A stretch of 64,000 nucleotides of DNA from NCBI GenBank assembly GCA_030431775.1, contig JAUIHW010000010.1:1-64000 (forward strand), written 5' to 3'. Under the pieces are notes generated by a model. It was given only the letters and a program-made list of their open reading frames with translations. It made no database searches and was not told the DNA's origin. The translations under genes were made by a program, and so were the position numbers. Origin of the DNA: Gammaproteobacteria bacterium. Its GTDB lineage: Bacteria > Pseudomonadota > Gammaproteobacteria > Pseudomonadales > JAUIET01. Position 1 is the stretch's first letter. Each line of letters opens with the position of its first letter. Shown in pieces: positions 30,462 to 39,323 of this stretch.

Positions 30462-31924
30462 TTTGGCGGAACGAATTCTCCGGACATACCGGGCCAGCGC
30501 TCTCCGACGGCCAGCAGGTTCTGAGTTATTCCGAACTGCTGGATGCCGTCGAGCAGCGAGCCGACTGGCTGCGTAAGCAGCGGGTACAGGTTTTGGGGTT
30601 GGCGCTGGAGAATGGCCTGGAATGGGTGCTGTTTGACTTGGCCAGTACCCAGGCGGGTGTTCCCTGTGTGCCACTGCCTGGGTTTTTCAGCGCGTCACAA
30701 AAACGCCATGTACTTACCAGCACCGGCGCAGACCTGCTGATAGCGGACACCGCAAAAGGCGCTGAAGCAACGCCGTTTTCTGGAACCTTTATTCGGATGA
30801 ACGAGGGTTTTGGACGACCGAAGATGCCGCCTGGAACAGCCAAAATAACGTTCACCAGCGGCTCGACCGGGGAGCCTAAAGGCGTTTGCCTGTCGGCAGA
30901 GCAGCAGTTGACTACCGCCCGGACCATTGCTTCCGCAGTTGACACCCACCAGCCGGCACACCTGAGCGTATTGCCGCTGTCCACGCTGTTAGAGAACGTT
31001 GCCGGTGTGTACGCTCCATTGTTAGCTGGAGGTACGGTTTATGTGCCTGCCACGCAAAGCCTCGGTTTCGACGGAGGACGGCTGATTGCTCCTCAATTCT
31101 TACTGCGAGCGCTTAGCAATTTTCGCCCCGACACCACCATTCTGGTGCCGGAGCTGTTGCAGGTTTTACTTCAAGGCATCGTCCAAGGCTGGCAGCCGCC
31201 CGCCAGTTTGCAATTCATAGCGGTGGGGGGCGCCAAAGTGCCCGAACAGCTGCTGCAGCAAGCTTCGGCTGCTGGCTTACCGGTCTACGAGGGCTATGGT
31301 TTATCAGAATGCGGGTCTGTGGTGGCACTGAATACCCCGCATGAACACAAGGCCGGTTCAATAGGTCGTCTTTTACCGCATGTTCGTGCCCGCTTCAGGC
31401 AAGGGGAGCTGATGGTTCAGGGCAGTAGTTTTTTGGGGTATCTGAGTGATCCCGCGAGTTGGGCGCCCGGTGAAATCGCGACCGGTGACCTGATTGATAT
31501 TGATGATCAGGGTTGGCTTCGCTTCCGCGGACGTTGCTGCAATCAACTGGTTACCTCCTTGGGCCGCAATGTGAGCCCGGAATGGCCGGAGTCTCTGTTA
31601 CTGGGTAGTGGCAAGCTGTTGCAGGCTGTCGTGCTAGGTGATGCCCGGCCTTATCTGGTCGCAGTACTCGTGCCGCGGCAGCCGCTGAATGCTGAAGATG
31701 TTCACCGGTTACTGCAAGCGATCAATGATGAGCTGCCGTCTTACGCGCGAATTCAGCAGTGTGTGCTGACCTGTCCCATGAGCGCGGACAGTGGTTTGTA
31801 CACCGCCAATGGCCGACCCAAGCGAGGGGCGATCGCGGACCACTTTGCGGCTGATATTGCGTGGCTGTATGAACAGCCGGATCAGCCGCTGCTCACCAGC
31901 ACGCGCATACCCGACGTGGCCTGA
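30455..31924 (+). CDS. AMP-binding acyl-activating enzyme
   Basis: A 489-residue adenylate-forming enzyme. The ATP loop TFTSGSTGEPKGV, YGLSECGSV, TGDLIDID and the C-terminal catalytic lysine region NGRPKRG are all visible. It is shorter than long-chain acyl-CoA ligases (about 550). It would activate a carboxylic acid, probably a fatty acid, to an acyl-adenylate or acyl-CoA. It overlaps the hemolysin-family gene and is followed at 27 bp by the TenA-like gene. Confidence 0.9.
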   Translation: MVIWRNEFSGHTGPALSDGQQVLSYSELLDAVEQRADWLRKQRVQVLGLALENGLEWVLFDLASTQAGVPCVPLPGFFSASQKRHVLTSTGADLLIADTAKGAEATPFSGTFIRMNEGFGRPKMPPGTAKITFTSGSTGEPKGVCLSAEQQLTTARTIASAVDTHQPAHLSVLPLSTLLENVAGVYAPLLAGGTVYVPATQSLGFDGGRLIAPQFLLRALSNFRPDTTILVPELLQVLLQGIVQGWQPPASLQFIAVGGAKVPEQLLQQASAAGLPVYEGYGLSECGSVVALNTPHEHKAGSIGRLLPHVRARFRQGELMVQGSSFLGYLSDPASWAPGEIATGDLIDIDDQGWLRFRGRCCNQLVTSLGRNVSPEWPESLLLGSGKLLQAVVLGDARPYLVAVLVPRQPLNAEDVHRLLQAINDELPSYARIQQCVLTCPMSADSGLYTANGRPKRGAIADHFAADIAWLYEQPDQPLLTSTRIPDVA

Positions 31925-31951
31925 TCACGCCCTCTTACAGGAGTATTAATA

Positions 31952-32623
31952 ATGACGTTTTACGCAAAACTGCAACAGGAAACCATGCCAGACAGGGACT
32001 GTGTGTGGCAGGCACCCATTATCCAGCGAAGCCTGGCCGGTGCTGTTGAACTGGACGAGTACGTTGCGTTCCTGCAGCAAGCTTACCACCATGTGAAGCA
32101 TACAGTACCTTTGTTGATGGCTTGCGGCAGCCGCCTGACAACCAGACAGGAGTGGCTGCGTGAAGCCGTCACGGAGTATATCGCCGAGGAGAGTGGGCAC
32201 CAGGAGTGGGTGCTAAACGATATTGCCGCCTGCGGATATGACAAGGAGGCCGCGCGGAACAGTCAACCGAATATGGCCACAGAGCTAATGGTTTCTTACG
32301 CCTATGACAGCATCCAAAGGGTCAGCCCGCTGACTTTGTTCGGAATGGTTCATGTGCTGGAAGGCAGTAGTATCGCAATGGCAGACCAGGCGGCGGGCAG
32401 CATGGCAAAAGCGCTTGGTTTGCAACAGTCGGCGTTTACTTATTTGACATCACATGGTGCGTTGGATGTCGAACATGTGGAGTTTTTCAAGCGCTTGATG
32501 AACCGAATTACCGACCCAACGGAACAAGCTCTGATCGTTCACAGTGCGCGTGTGTTTTACCACCTCTATGGCAATGTGTTTCGTGAACTTAATACGCGGC
32601 ATGGCCTGGCAAAAGCGGCTTGA
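31952..32623 (+). CDS. TenA/heme-oxygenase-like iron-containing enzyme
   Basis: A 223-residue all-helical protein with candidate metal ligands HHVKH (about 45), EESGHQEW (about 77), VLEGSS (about 138) and DVEHVEFF (about 176). That pattern fits heme-oxygenase-like di-iron oxidases, a group including the fatty-acid decarboxylase UndA, more than thiaminase. A CAGGAG site supports the ATG. Placed between an acyl-activating enzyme and an SDR, it may act on an acyl chain; the reaction is unproven. Confidence 0.8.
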   Translation: MTFYAKLQQETMPDRDCVWQAPIIQRSLAGAVELDEYVAFLQQAYHHVKHTVPLLMACGSRLTTRQEWLREAVTEYIAEESGHQEWVLNDIAACGYDKEAARNSQPNMATELMVSYAYDSIQRVSPLTLFGMVHVLEGSSIAMADQAAGSMAKALGLQQSAFTYLTSHGALDVEHVEFFKRLMNRITDPTEQALIVHSARVFYHLYGNVFRELNTRHGLAKAA

Positions 32624-32632
32624 GGTGTGGAA

Positions 32633-33442
32633 ATGCAAGCGAGTAAAACGGTGTGTTTAATCACGGGTGCCTCCGGTGGAATTGGTTCGGCAATTGCCCG
32701 TGCATTGGATGAGAAAGACGCTCGATTGTATTTGGTCGGACGTAACCTTACGACGCTGAAGGAGCTTGAGCGGTCGCTACGCGGTGAGCATCAGTGCTTA
32801 CAAGCTGACCTGACAAGTGACTCGGGCAGACAGGAACTTATGGCGGCTGTGGCCAACGATGAGGCATTGAATACTGTCATCCAGGCGGCAGGAGTGTCGA
32901 GTTTTGCGCCGTTGCCCGATCAGAGTCCCGCGATGATTGAAGCCTCTGTTTACGTCAATCTGACAGTGCCCGTACTTCTGAGCCGCCAGCTGGTGCCGGT
33001 ACTGCTCGGCAGGCGGTCACCGACAATCATGTTTATTGGCTCGGCCTTCGGCAGCATCGGCTACCCCGGTTTCAGCAGCTACTGTGCCGCAAAATTCGGT
33101 TTGCGCGGGTTTGCGGAAGCGCTGCGGCGCGAATTGGGTGATGCGCTGCGGGTGCACTATCTGGCACCACGGGCAACCCGAACCGATTTCAACAGTGCCG
33201 CGGTCAGCGCCATGAATGAGCAGTTGGGTAATAGTATGGACTCGCCAGAAACAGTGGCTGATGCTGTTTTGACGATGCTCCAACATCCGCACAGTCAGCG
33301 CAAAACCATCGGCTGGCCGGAAAAACTCTTTTGCCGCTTAAATGGCGCGCTGCCCGAGATTGTGGATAAGGCGCTTGGGAAAAAATCGCAACAAATTCTT
33401 CATTTTGCCCATGAGAACACTCTTAAAGGAGAAACACGATGA
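32633..33442 (+). CDS. Short-chain dehydrogenase/reductase (SDR)
   Basis: A 269-residue protein with GASGGIGSAIA for NAD(P) binding, IQAAGVSSF (NAG-like), the catalytic serine in FIGSAFG and YCAAK (YxxxK). AGGTG before the ATG at 32633 is preferred over a GTG six bases upstream. It shares its ATGA with the next gene. Last enzyme of the acyl-modifying group. Confidence 0.9.
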   Translation: MQASKTVCLITGASGGIGSAIARALDEKDARLYLVGRNLTTLKELERSLRGEHQCLQADLTSDSGRQELMAAVANDEALNTVIQAAGVSSFAPLPDQSPAMIEASVYVNLTVPVLLSRQLVPVLLGRRSPTIMFIGSAFGSIGYPGFSSYCAAKFGLRGFAEALRRELGDALRVHYLAPRATRTDFNSAAVSAMNEQLGNSMDSPETVADAVLTMLQHPHSQRKTIGWPEKLFCRLNGALPEIVDKALGKKSQQILHFAHENTLKGETR

Positions 33443-34080
33443 GAACCTGTCAACTGCTAATGACAACCCTGATTGCTTTGTTGTCGGTCGGTCTGGCCAG
33501 CGCACAAACCTTGAATTTGCCGCAGATTCAACAAGAGTGGGCTCGCGTTAATTACGAGCTGGAAGGCAAGCCACAAGTAGCCGCATTTGAAACCCTGATC
33601 GAGCAAATCGACGCCGGTCTCGGGAACTCACCTGAAGATGCTGAACTGTTGATATGGAGTGGTATTACTCGCAGCACTTTGGCCGGAGCCAAGGGAGGCC
33701 TGGGTGCGCTTGGGTTGGCCAAAGATGCAAAAAAAGCCTTGGAACTCGCATTGAGCATTGATGACAAAGCCCTACAAGGGTCAGCCTACACCAGCCTAGG
33801 AACTTTGTATCATAATGTTCCTGGTTGGCCGATTGGCTTTGGCAGCAGTAAAAAAGCTAAGGAAATGCTTGAGAAAGCCTTGGCAATCAATCCAGACGGT
33901 ATTGACCCCAATTACTTTTATGCGGAGTATCTGCTGGATAAAAAAGACTACGCGGCGGCGAGACAATACTTGCTGAAGGCTCAGCAGGCGGAACCTCGCC
34001 CCGCTCGGCCATTGGCGGACAGTGGCCGGCAACAGGAAATTTTGGCTCTATTGGCTAAAGTGGATGAAAAACTGAAATAG
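33439..34080 (+). CDS. Secreted TPR-like protein
   Basis: A 213-residue protein with a signal peptide ending VGLASAQ and helical repeats such as AKKALELALSIDDKAL and AKEMLEKALAINPDG. It resembles small TPR proteins of the TatT kind that cooperate with periplasmic binding proteins, but nothing here proves that. AAAGGAG precedes the ATG. It links the enzymes to the regulator gene, five bp downstream. Confidence 0.78.
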   Translation: MRTCQLLMTTLIALLSVGLASAQTLNLPQIQQEWARVNYELEGKPQVAAFETLIEQIDAGLGNSPEDAELLIWSGITRSTLAGAKGGLGALGLAKDAKKALELALSIDDKALQGSAYTSLGTLYHNVPGWPIGFGSSKKAKEMLEKALAINPDGIDPNYFYAEYLLDKKDYAAARQYLLKAQQAEPRPARPLADSGRQQEILALLAKVDEKLK

Positions 34081-34085
34081 CGGTT

Positions 34086-34745
34086 ATGCACCTGTTACTG
34101 GTAGAGGACGACGAACAGCTCGGTAAGGCACTGCACACCTCATTACAGCGCGAAGGTTTTGTTGTGAGTCACGCCTCTACTGGAACGCAGGCTTTGCAGT
34201 TTCTTCAGCAGGCCGCTATTGACGGGGTCGTTCTGGATCTGGGCCTGCCGGATATGGATGGTACAACAGTGCTTGCTGATATTCGTGCCCGTAATCGTGA
34301 ACTGCCAGTGTTGGTGCTAACTGCCCGTAACACGGTAGACGACAAAGTAGCCGCGTTGGACATAGGTGCCGATGACTATCTGACCAAGCCATTTGATGTA
34401 CACGAGCTGTTCGCGCGTTTGCGGGTAATCGAACGGCGCCTGAACAGTGCTCGCTCAAGCACGATTAAACTGGGAGAGGTTTGTTTAGACAGCGCCAGTC
34501 ATTCCCTGGTGATAAGCTCTACGCCGGTTGATGTCGTGCGGCGTGAATTCATGGTGCTCCAGGCTTTGATGGAAAACGCTGGTCGGGTGATGTCCCGTGG
34601 GCAACTTGAATCCAAATTGTACGAATGGGGTGAGGAAGTGCAGTCAAACGCGATTGAAGTTCACATTCACCATTTGCGTAAGAAGTTGCCCAGCGGGTTT
34701 ATCCAAACCGTTCGTGGTGTGGGCTATGTTGTGAGAAAAGTTTGA
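34086..34745 (+). CDS. OmpR-family response regulator (QseB/PmrA type)
   Basis: A 219-residue regulator: receiver domain with acidic pair EDDEQ, phospho-acceptor in VVLDLGLPDMDG (Asp51), TARNTVDDKV and DDYLTKPF, and a C-terminal winged helix (EVHIHHLRKKL, TVRGVGYVVRK). The QseB/PmrA group binds CTTAAG direct repeats, and such a repeat sits before the first gene of this operon. It overlaps the kinase by four bases. Confidence 0.93.
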   Translation: MHLLLVEDDEQLGKALHTSLQREGFVVSHASTGTQALQFLQQAAIDGVVLDLGLPDMDGTTVLADIRARNRELPVLVLTARNTVDDKVAALDIGADDYLTKPFDVHELFARLRVIERRLNSARSSTIKLGEVCLDSASHSLVISSTPVDVVRREFMVLQALMENAGRVMSRGQLESKLYEWGEEVQSNAIEVHIHHLRKKLPSGFIQTVRGVGYVVRKV

Positions 34746-36079
34746 GCATATTACGGGCGTTACTGTTGTTGCTCGTATCGGTCATTACACTGCTGACTTT
34801 CAGCGCGGCCATTGCTGGTTACCAGGCTAGCCTGGCCAAGGCCGAACATATGTTTGATCAGAACCTCGCAAATTTGGGCGAGGCCTTGGCCAGTCTGACC
34901 GACAGCGTACAGCCGCCTGCCTGGCATTTTCGTCAGCATCTGGCGTACCAGGTGTGGGCTCACCGGGGGGAGCTATTATCGAAAAGTGACAACGCGCCTA
35001 GCGAACGCATGCACGTCGACAGTGAATCTTTCGGTTTTAATAATTTTGGCGGCCAACGCTGGCGCACCTACAGTCACCGCGTGGCTGATGGGGGGACTAT
35101 CGTACTCGCCGAGTCCTTGGGTTCGCGAATCGAACTGGCCGAGGATATGGCACTGGAGTCCTTGTCTCCTCTGCTCATTGTGACACCGCTTCTCGCTTTG
35201 TTGATTGCGCTGGTGGTGACAGTCGGGTTGCGCCCGCTCAAAGAATTGTCCGCTCAGCTCCGCAACAAGGCAGCCGATGATTTGACACCCATACATCTCA
35301 GCAGGTTGCCTTCTGAACTGCGTCCGGTGCAGACCACGATAAACCGTTTGCTCAGCCGGGTGCGTGATGCACTGGAACGAGAGAAACGTTTTGCTTCTGA
35401 TGCTGCACACGAACTGCGGACCCCCATCAGTGTGCTGCAAGTCAGTCTACACAACATTCTGGACCAGCGCCCGGAATTGGAAACAGAGATTGCTGGCTTG
35501 CAAACCGGTGTGCAGCGCATGTCACATGTGGTGGAACAGATTCTGATGTTGAATCGCACTCATCCTGACCACATGCAGCGAAGCTTTAAGCCACTGGACC
35601 TGATAATGGCCACTCAGCAGGCCATTGCCGATTGTTTTACCGCTGTAGATCAGCGCGGTCAAACGATTGAATTGAATCACCCTCCGGAAAGCGCCGGTGC
35701 TGTTCAGGTGCTTGGTGATGCCTTCAGCCTGCAAATCATGTTACAAAATCTGATTGGCAATGCCAGTAAATACACGCCTGCAGGTGGACGGATCGAAGTA
35801 ACGATCAATCGCCTGCAAGAGCAGCTCAGCGTGCAAATCGATGATTCGGGACCCGGTATCAAAGAAACGGAACGAAAACGGGTGCTGGACCGTTTTTATC
35901 GCAGCGAGGGTGACCAGCATGCCAGCGCAGTCAGCGGCAGTGGACTGGGCTTGGCGATCGTACAACAGGTTTGTGGGCTGCACAGAGGAACGCTGGACTT
36001 GCAGCAGTCAACCGATTTGGGTGGATTGCGAGTGACAGTGATGCTGCCATCAAGCGGTGCGCCAAGTGATGCCGGGTAA
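34742..36079 (+). CDS. Sensor histidine kinase
   Basis: A 445-residue membrane kinase starting at a TTG that overlaps the regulator stop. Two membrane segments flank a periplasmic sensor (about 30-130); then HAMP-like helices, the phospho-accepting DAAHELRTPISVLQ box, NLIGNASKYTP (N box), DDSGPGI (G1) and GSGLGLAIVQQV (G2). It pairs with the adjacent regulator. The neighbouring cupredoxin and permease genes suggest that the signal is a metal, perhaps iron. Confidence 0.93.
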   Translation: MSILRALLLLLVSVITLLTFSAAIAGYQASLAKAEHMFDQNLANLGEALASLTDSVQPPAWHFRQHLAYQVWAHRGELLSKSDNAPSERMHVDSESFGFNNFGGQRWRTYSHRVADGGTIVLAESLGSRIELAEDMALESLSPLLIVTPLLALLIALVVTVGLRPLKELSAQLRNKAADDLTPIHLSRLPSELRPVQTTINRLLSRVRDALEREKRFASDAAHELRTPISVLQVSLHNILDQRPELETEIAGLQTGVQRMSHVVEQILMLNRTHPDHMQRSFKPLDLIMATQQAIADCFTAVDQRGQTIELNHPPESAGAVQVLGDAFSLQIMLQNLIGNASKYTPAGGRIEVTINRLQEQLSVQIDDSGPGIKETERKRVLDRFYRSEGDQHASAVSGSGLGLAIVQQVCGLHRGTLDLQQSTDLGGLRVTVMLPSSGAPSDAG

Positions 36080-36455
36080 ACAACTGGTTGCGGCGTTGGC
36101 ATTGTTTTCCGCGCTCTCTCGGGCCACCGAGCTGCCGGTGTACCGGCTTACCTTGCAAGACCATCTGTTTTTTCCATCGCAACTGCTGGTCCCGGCGGGC
36201 GTGAAGTTTAAGCTGTTGATTGCCAACAAAGATCGTTCTTCCGAGGAATTTGATAGTTTTGATCTGAACCGTGAAAAGGTGATTTTTGCCGGCTCTGAAG
36301 CAGTGATTTATGTGGGCCCGCTGCGCGAAGGGAGCTATGAATTTTTTGGCGAATACCACCCGGCAACCGCGCGTGGTGTGCTTAAAGCAATGAACGAACT
36401 GCCTGTGCAGACTGGGCCGCATGACCACGGACCGGAGCAGCCAAATGCTGATTAA
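36069..36455 (+). CDS. Periplasmic cupredoxin associated with iron permease
   Basis: A 128-residue protein with a signal peptide (LVAALALFSALSRATE) and a cupredoxin core: LQDHLFFPSQLLVPAGVKF, EEFDSFDLNREKVI and EGSYEFFGEYHPATARGV. This composition is typical of the cupredoxins encoded next to FTR1-type permeases, which oxidise or hand over iron. It overlaps the kinase by eleven bases and the permease by eleven. Confidence 0.85.
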   Translation: MPGKQLVAALALFSALSRATELPVYRLTLQDHLFFPSQLLVPAGVKFKLLIANKDRSSEEFDSFDLNREKVIFAGSEAVIYVGPLREGSYEFFGEYHPATARGVLKAMNELPVQTGPHDHGPEQPNAD

Positions 36456-37206
36456 CGCGCTGTTTTTGTCGTTCAGGGAATTACTCCCGGTTTTTTACCT
36501 CATCGGTGTTTGCTTGCTCTTATTACCTGAAGTACGGTCACGCCGTTGGCTGCTCGGACTCGGTGTGGCGCTGGGACTGCTGCTGGCGGGGCTATGCGTT
36601 GCGTCACTGGACGGCTTGGGCGCCTTATTTTCTGGGGCTGGCATCGAATGGCTGTTTTCTACCTGTGCGCTGATTCAGGTACTCGCATACATCAGATTTC
36701 TTTGGTTGGCGGCAAGGGATGACTCTATGCGCCAACGGCTGATCGCTCTGGTGGTACTGGTTGCGCTGGGTGGCATGACGGGCTTTACAGACCTGCTGGT
36801 GCTGACCGACGCCTATTCACAACAACAGCAACAGAATGAGTTTGCCATCGGTCTGTCCATAGGCCTGTCCATGGCGGCCAGTGTGGCAGTCTTGTTGTAC
36901 TTCCTGCTGGCATGGGTCTCGACATATTGTTCTCTGCTGCCAGTATGGGCTGCTGCGGTTTTCCTAGCGGGCCACTTGGCCCAGACGAGCAACCTGCTGG
37001 CGCAAATCGGTGCGCTCGACAGCCTTCCGGTCTGGTCCACACGCGCCTGGATGGGTGAAGATTCTGCGGTCGCCTATTTGCTGTATGCCATTGTGGGTTA
37101 CGACGCCACCCCAACGTTGTGGCAGCTTGTTATTTATGTTTCCACTCTACTGATATTGACAACGCTGATTGTACGCAAGCGTGGGATGCTACGGGTATCT
37201 GTATGA
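36445..37206 (+). CDS. FTR1-like iron permease, degenerate motif
   Basis: A 253-residue protein with about seven membrane helices. The first helix carries SFRELLPVFYLIG where true FTR1 has REGLE, so only part of the iron-transport motif is kept. The second REGxE motif in a central helix is not seen; the equivalent region reads GFTDLLVLTDAYS. ATG 36445 has a GGAGCAG site. It probably still moves iron with the cupredoxin, but the motif loss makes this less certain. Confidence 0.72.
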   Translation: MLINALFLSFRELLPVFYLIGVCLLLLPEVRSRRWLLGLGVALGLLLAGLCVASLDGLGALFSGAGIEWLFSTCALIQVLAYIRFLWLAARDDSMRQRLIALVVLVALGGMTGFTDLLVLTDAYSQQQQQNEFAIGLSIGLSMAASVAVLLYFLLAWVSTYCSLLPVWAAAVFLAGHLAQTSNLLAQIGALDSLPVWSTRAWMGEDSAVAYLLYAIVGYDATPTLWQLVIYVSTLLILTTLIVRKRGMLRVSV

Positions 37207-37223
37207 GTTCAAAGGAGCGATCA

Positions 37224-37928
37224 ATGAATGCGAGGCAGCGATACTGGTTTTTCTTGATGCTCGGTCTGGTCGGCGGAGTGGTCCGCGCCGATGGTATGGT
37301 TGTAGACAAGGTATACCATCCCTACGTGCTACCCAATGAACGCGAGATTGAATGGCGGATCGCCTCAAACAAAACCACAGATGGCAACCTTTTAATGCAG
37401 CGACTTGGTCTCGGTCACGCGGTGTCAGAAACCCTCTCGCTGGAAGCGTATCTCATCGGCGAACGAGATCCTTCCAGCAACTTTGAGCTGCACGCCTACG
37501 AGTTGGAAGCGCGCTGGATGTTGACAGAGCAGGGTCGCTACTGGGCCGACTGGGGCATGTTGTTTGAAGTGGAGCGGCAACGTCAGGATCGCAATTGGGA
37601 AGCATCCGCTGGTTTGTTATTCGAAAAAGAAATTGGCCAGACCAGCCTGACCATGAATGCCTTTGCCATCTATGAATGGGGCGATACGCTACCGAGCGAA
37701 TGGGAGACGGAGTTTCGTCTTCAATATCGCTATCGCTGGCGGGCACAGTTTCAACCGGCGATCGAAGTGTACACCGGCGAGGATTTCCAGGGCGTTGGCC
37801 CTGGCTTTGTTGGGCTGCAACGCTTTTCCGGGCAACGCCAATTGAAATGGGAGGCTGGATTTGTCGCAGAAGTCGGCCATGCGCGAAAGGAGCACACGTT
37901 TCGCCTGGCGCTGGAGTATGAATTCTGA
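37224..37928 (+). CDS. Putative outer-membrane beta-barrel protein
   Basis: A 234-residue protein with a signal peptide (FFLMLGLVGGVVRADG). Alternating strands such as SLEAYLIGERD, FELHAYELEARWML and FRLALEYEF end in a terminal Phe, typical of outer-membrane barrels. AAAGGAG precedes the ATG at 37224. It closes the metal-related part of the operon, so an uptake role is inferred. No specific family recognised. Confidence 0.7.
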   Translation: MNARQRYWFFLMLGLVGGVVRADGMVVDKVYHPYVLPNEREIEWRIASNKTTDGNLLMQRLGLGHAVSETLSLEAYLIGERDPSSNFELHAYELEARWMLTEQGRYWADWGMLFEVERQRQDRNWEASAGLLFEKEIGQTSLTMNAFAIYEWGDTLPSEWETEFRLQYRYRWRAQFQPAIEVYTGEDFQGVGPGFVGLQRFSGQRQLKWEAGFVAEVGHARKEHTFRLALEYEF

Positions 37929-38067
37929 CGCGTTCCACTCGCTTGCGGCCGGGCAGCGATGCCAAACAAGCGGCCGGTTGTGCCGCTTTGCCGGGATGTA
38001 ACCCTGGAGCTGGGACAGGCGGCCCATAATCTCCGATACTTATAGGTAAATAGAGTCCGGTGGCAGC

Positions 38068-39267
38068 ATGTTCAAACAACTGATTCTCGCGCTTGTGATA
38101 CTGGCTGTGGGAGTGGCGCTTGGCCAGCAATTGCCTCGTGGGGCCGCTTTGTTTTCCTGGCTGACCAACCTTGGCAGTTCATCGAGTGCGGATTATTCGC
38201 AGCTGAAGTCTCATCAGGCGCTGCTCAATCTGGAGCAAATGATTGCACAAACCCGTGAGTTGGTGCTGACCGATGCACGCACCGAGCAGGAAGCGGTGGA
38301 GGGCATGCGCTGGGTGTTGCGCCTGGTGGCGCAGGTTTCCGAGTTGGCCGGCGACAGCAACCCTGCCTTGCCGCATTTTCAGCGCATGGACACGCAAAAG
38401 CGTAAGCTGGGTGGCGATAACCCGGACGCCGAGTACGAGCACGCCTGGATTGACGGGCGTTACGATTACATTATCACCGGTAATGTGGGCAGCGTTCGGT
38501 ACCTTGGTTTTACCATCAATGCTGGCCAGGGCATGGCGCCGCGGCGCAACGTGGCGTACATAAGCGACCGCATGTTAAGCAAGGATGCCGAAGGTAATTT
38601 CACCCTGATACTGGCCAAGCAGAAGCCAGCCATCGAAGGCGACTGGGTGGAAATTCCGGAGGATGCCTCCGGCATTCTGGTGCGCCAGTACATTGCCGAT
38701 CGAAGCAAGGAAGTACTGCCCACCTTAAACATCAAAGTACTGGGCGAAAGCATTCCACTGGCCGCACCGCGCGATGAGGCAATCGCCGCACAAATTGATG
38801 GCGCGGCGTTCGCAATGCTGAAGCTGTCCACGCTACACCGCACCATTCTTCCCGAATTGATGGACGAACCCAATGGATTCATACGCGCCACTTCAGACAA
38901 GTTCGGAGATGACATTGCAGGCACCGACAACCTGTATATGCTGGGCAGTTACCAGCTGGCGGATGACGAGGCGCTGCGCATTCGGGTGCAGCCACCGCAA
39001 ACCCGCTACTGGAATATCGCGGTCGAAAGCCGCTGGCACGAGCTGGTGGACTATGTGCATAGGCCGATATCCCGCACTCTGGAAAACGTAGTTTATGCGC
39101 CCGACGGCAGCGTGGAATTTGTGATTGCCCATGAAGACCCGGGCCATCCGAACTGGCTGTATACCAGCAAACATAACTTTGGGTTCATCACTTTACGCTG
39201 GCTGGACGGCAAGAATGAGGATGTACCAATGCCGGAGCTTGAAAAACTGTTGTTCCGTGATCTTTAG
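38068..39267 (+). CDS. DUF1214-domain protein
   Basis: A 399-residue protein with an N-terminal hydrophobic segment (ILALVILAVGVALG). The rest has DUF1214-type features: the DYIITGNVGSVRYLGFTI strand region, IRVQPPQTRYWNIAVESRW and the ending FGFITLRWLDGK. The family's biochemical role is unknown. It is followed 56 bp later by the class-V aminotransferase and may be co-transcribed. Confidence 0.88.
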   Translation: MFKQLILALVILAVGVALGQQLPRGAALFSWLTNLGSSSSADYSQLKSHQALLNLEQMIAQTRELVLTDARTEQEAVEGMRWVLRLVAQVSELAGDSNPALPHFQRMDTQKRKLGGDNPDAEYEHAWIDGRYDYIITGNVGSVRYLGFTINAGQGMAPRRNVAYISDRMLSKDAEGNFTLILAKQKPAIEGDWVEIPEDASGILVRQYIADRSKEVLPTLNIKVLGESIPLAAPRDEAIAAQIDGAAFAMLKLSTLHRTILPELMDEPNGFIRATSDKFGDDIAGTDNLYMLGSYQLADDEALRIRVQPPQTRYWNIAVESRWHELVDYVHRPISRTLENVVYAPDGSVEFVIAHEDPGHPNWLYTSKHNFGFITLRWLDGKNEDVPMPELEKLLFRDL

Positions 39268-39323
39268 CGTATCGGAATGGCAGGCTGCTACACTAGCCGC
39301 CGTTCTTTGATTAGAGGTAAGCC

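Noticed and set aside
37119..37223. Longer start for the outer-membrane-like protein
   Set aside because: It would overlap the permease by 88 bp; the ATG at 37224 has a clear AAAGGAG site and a signal peptide follows.
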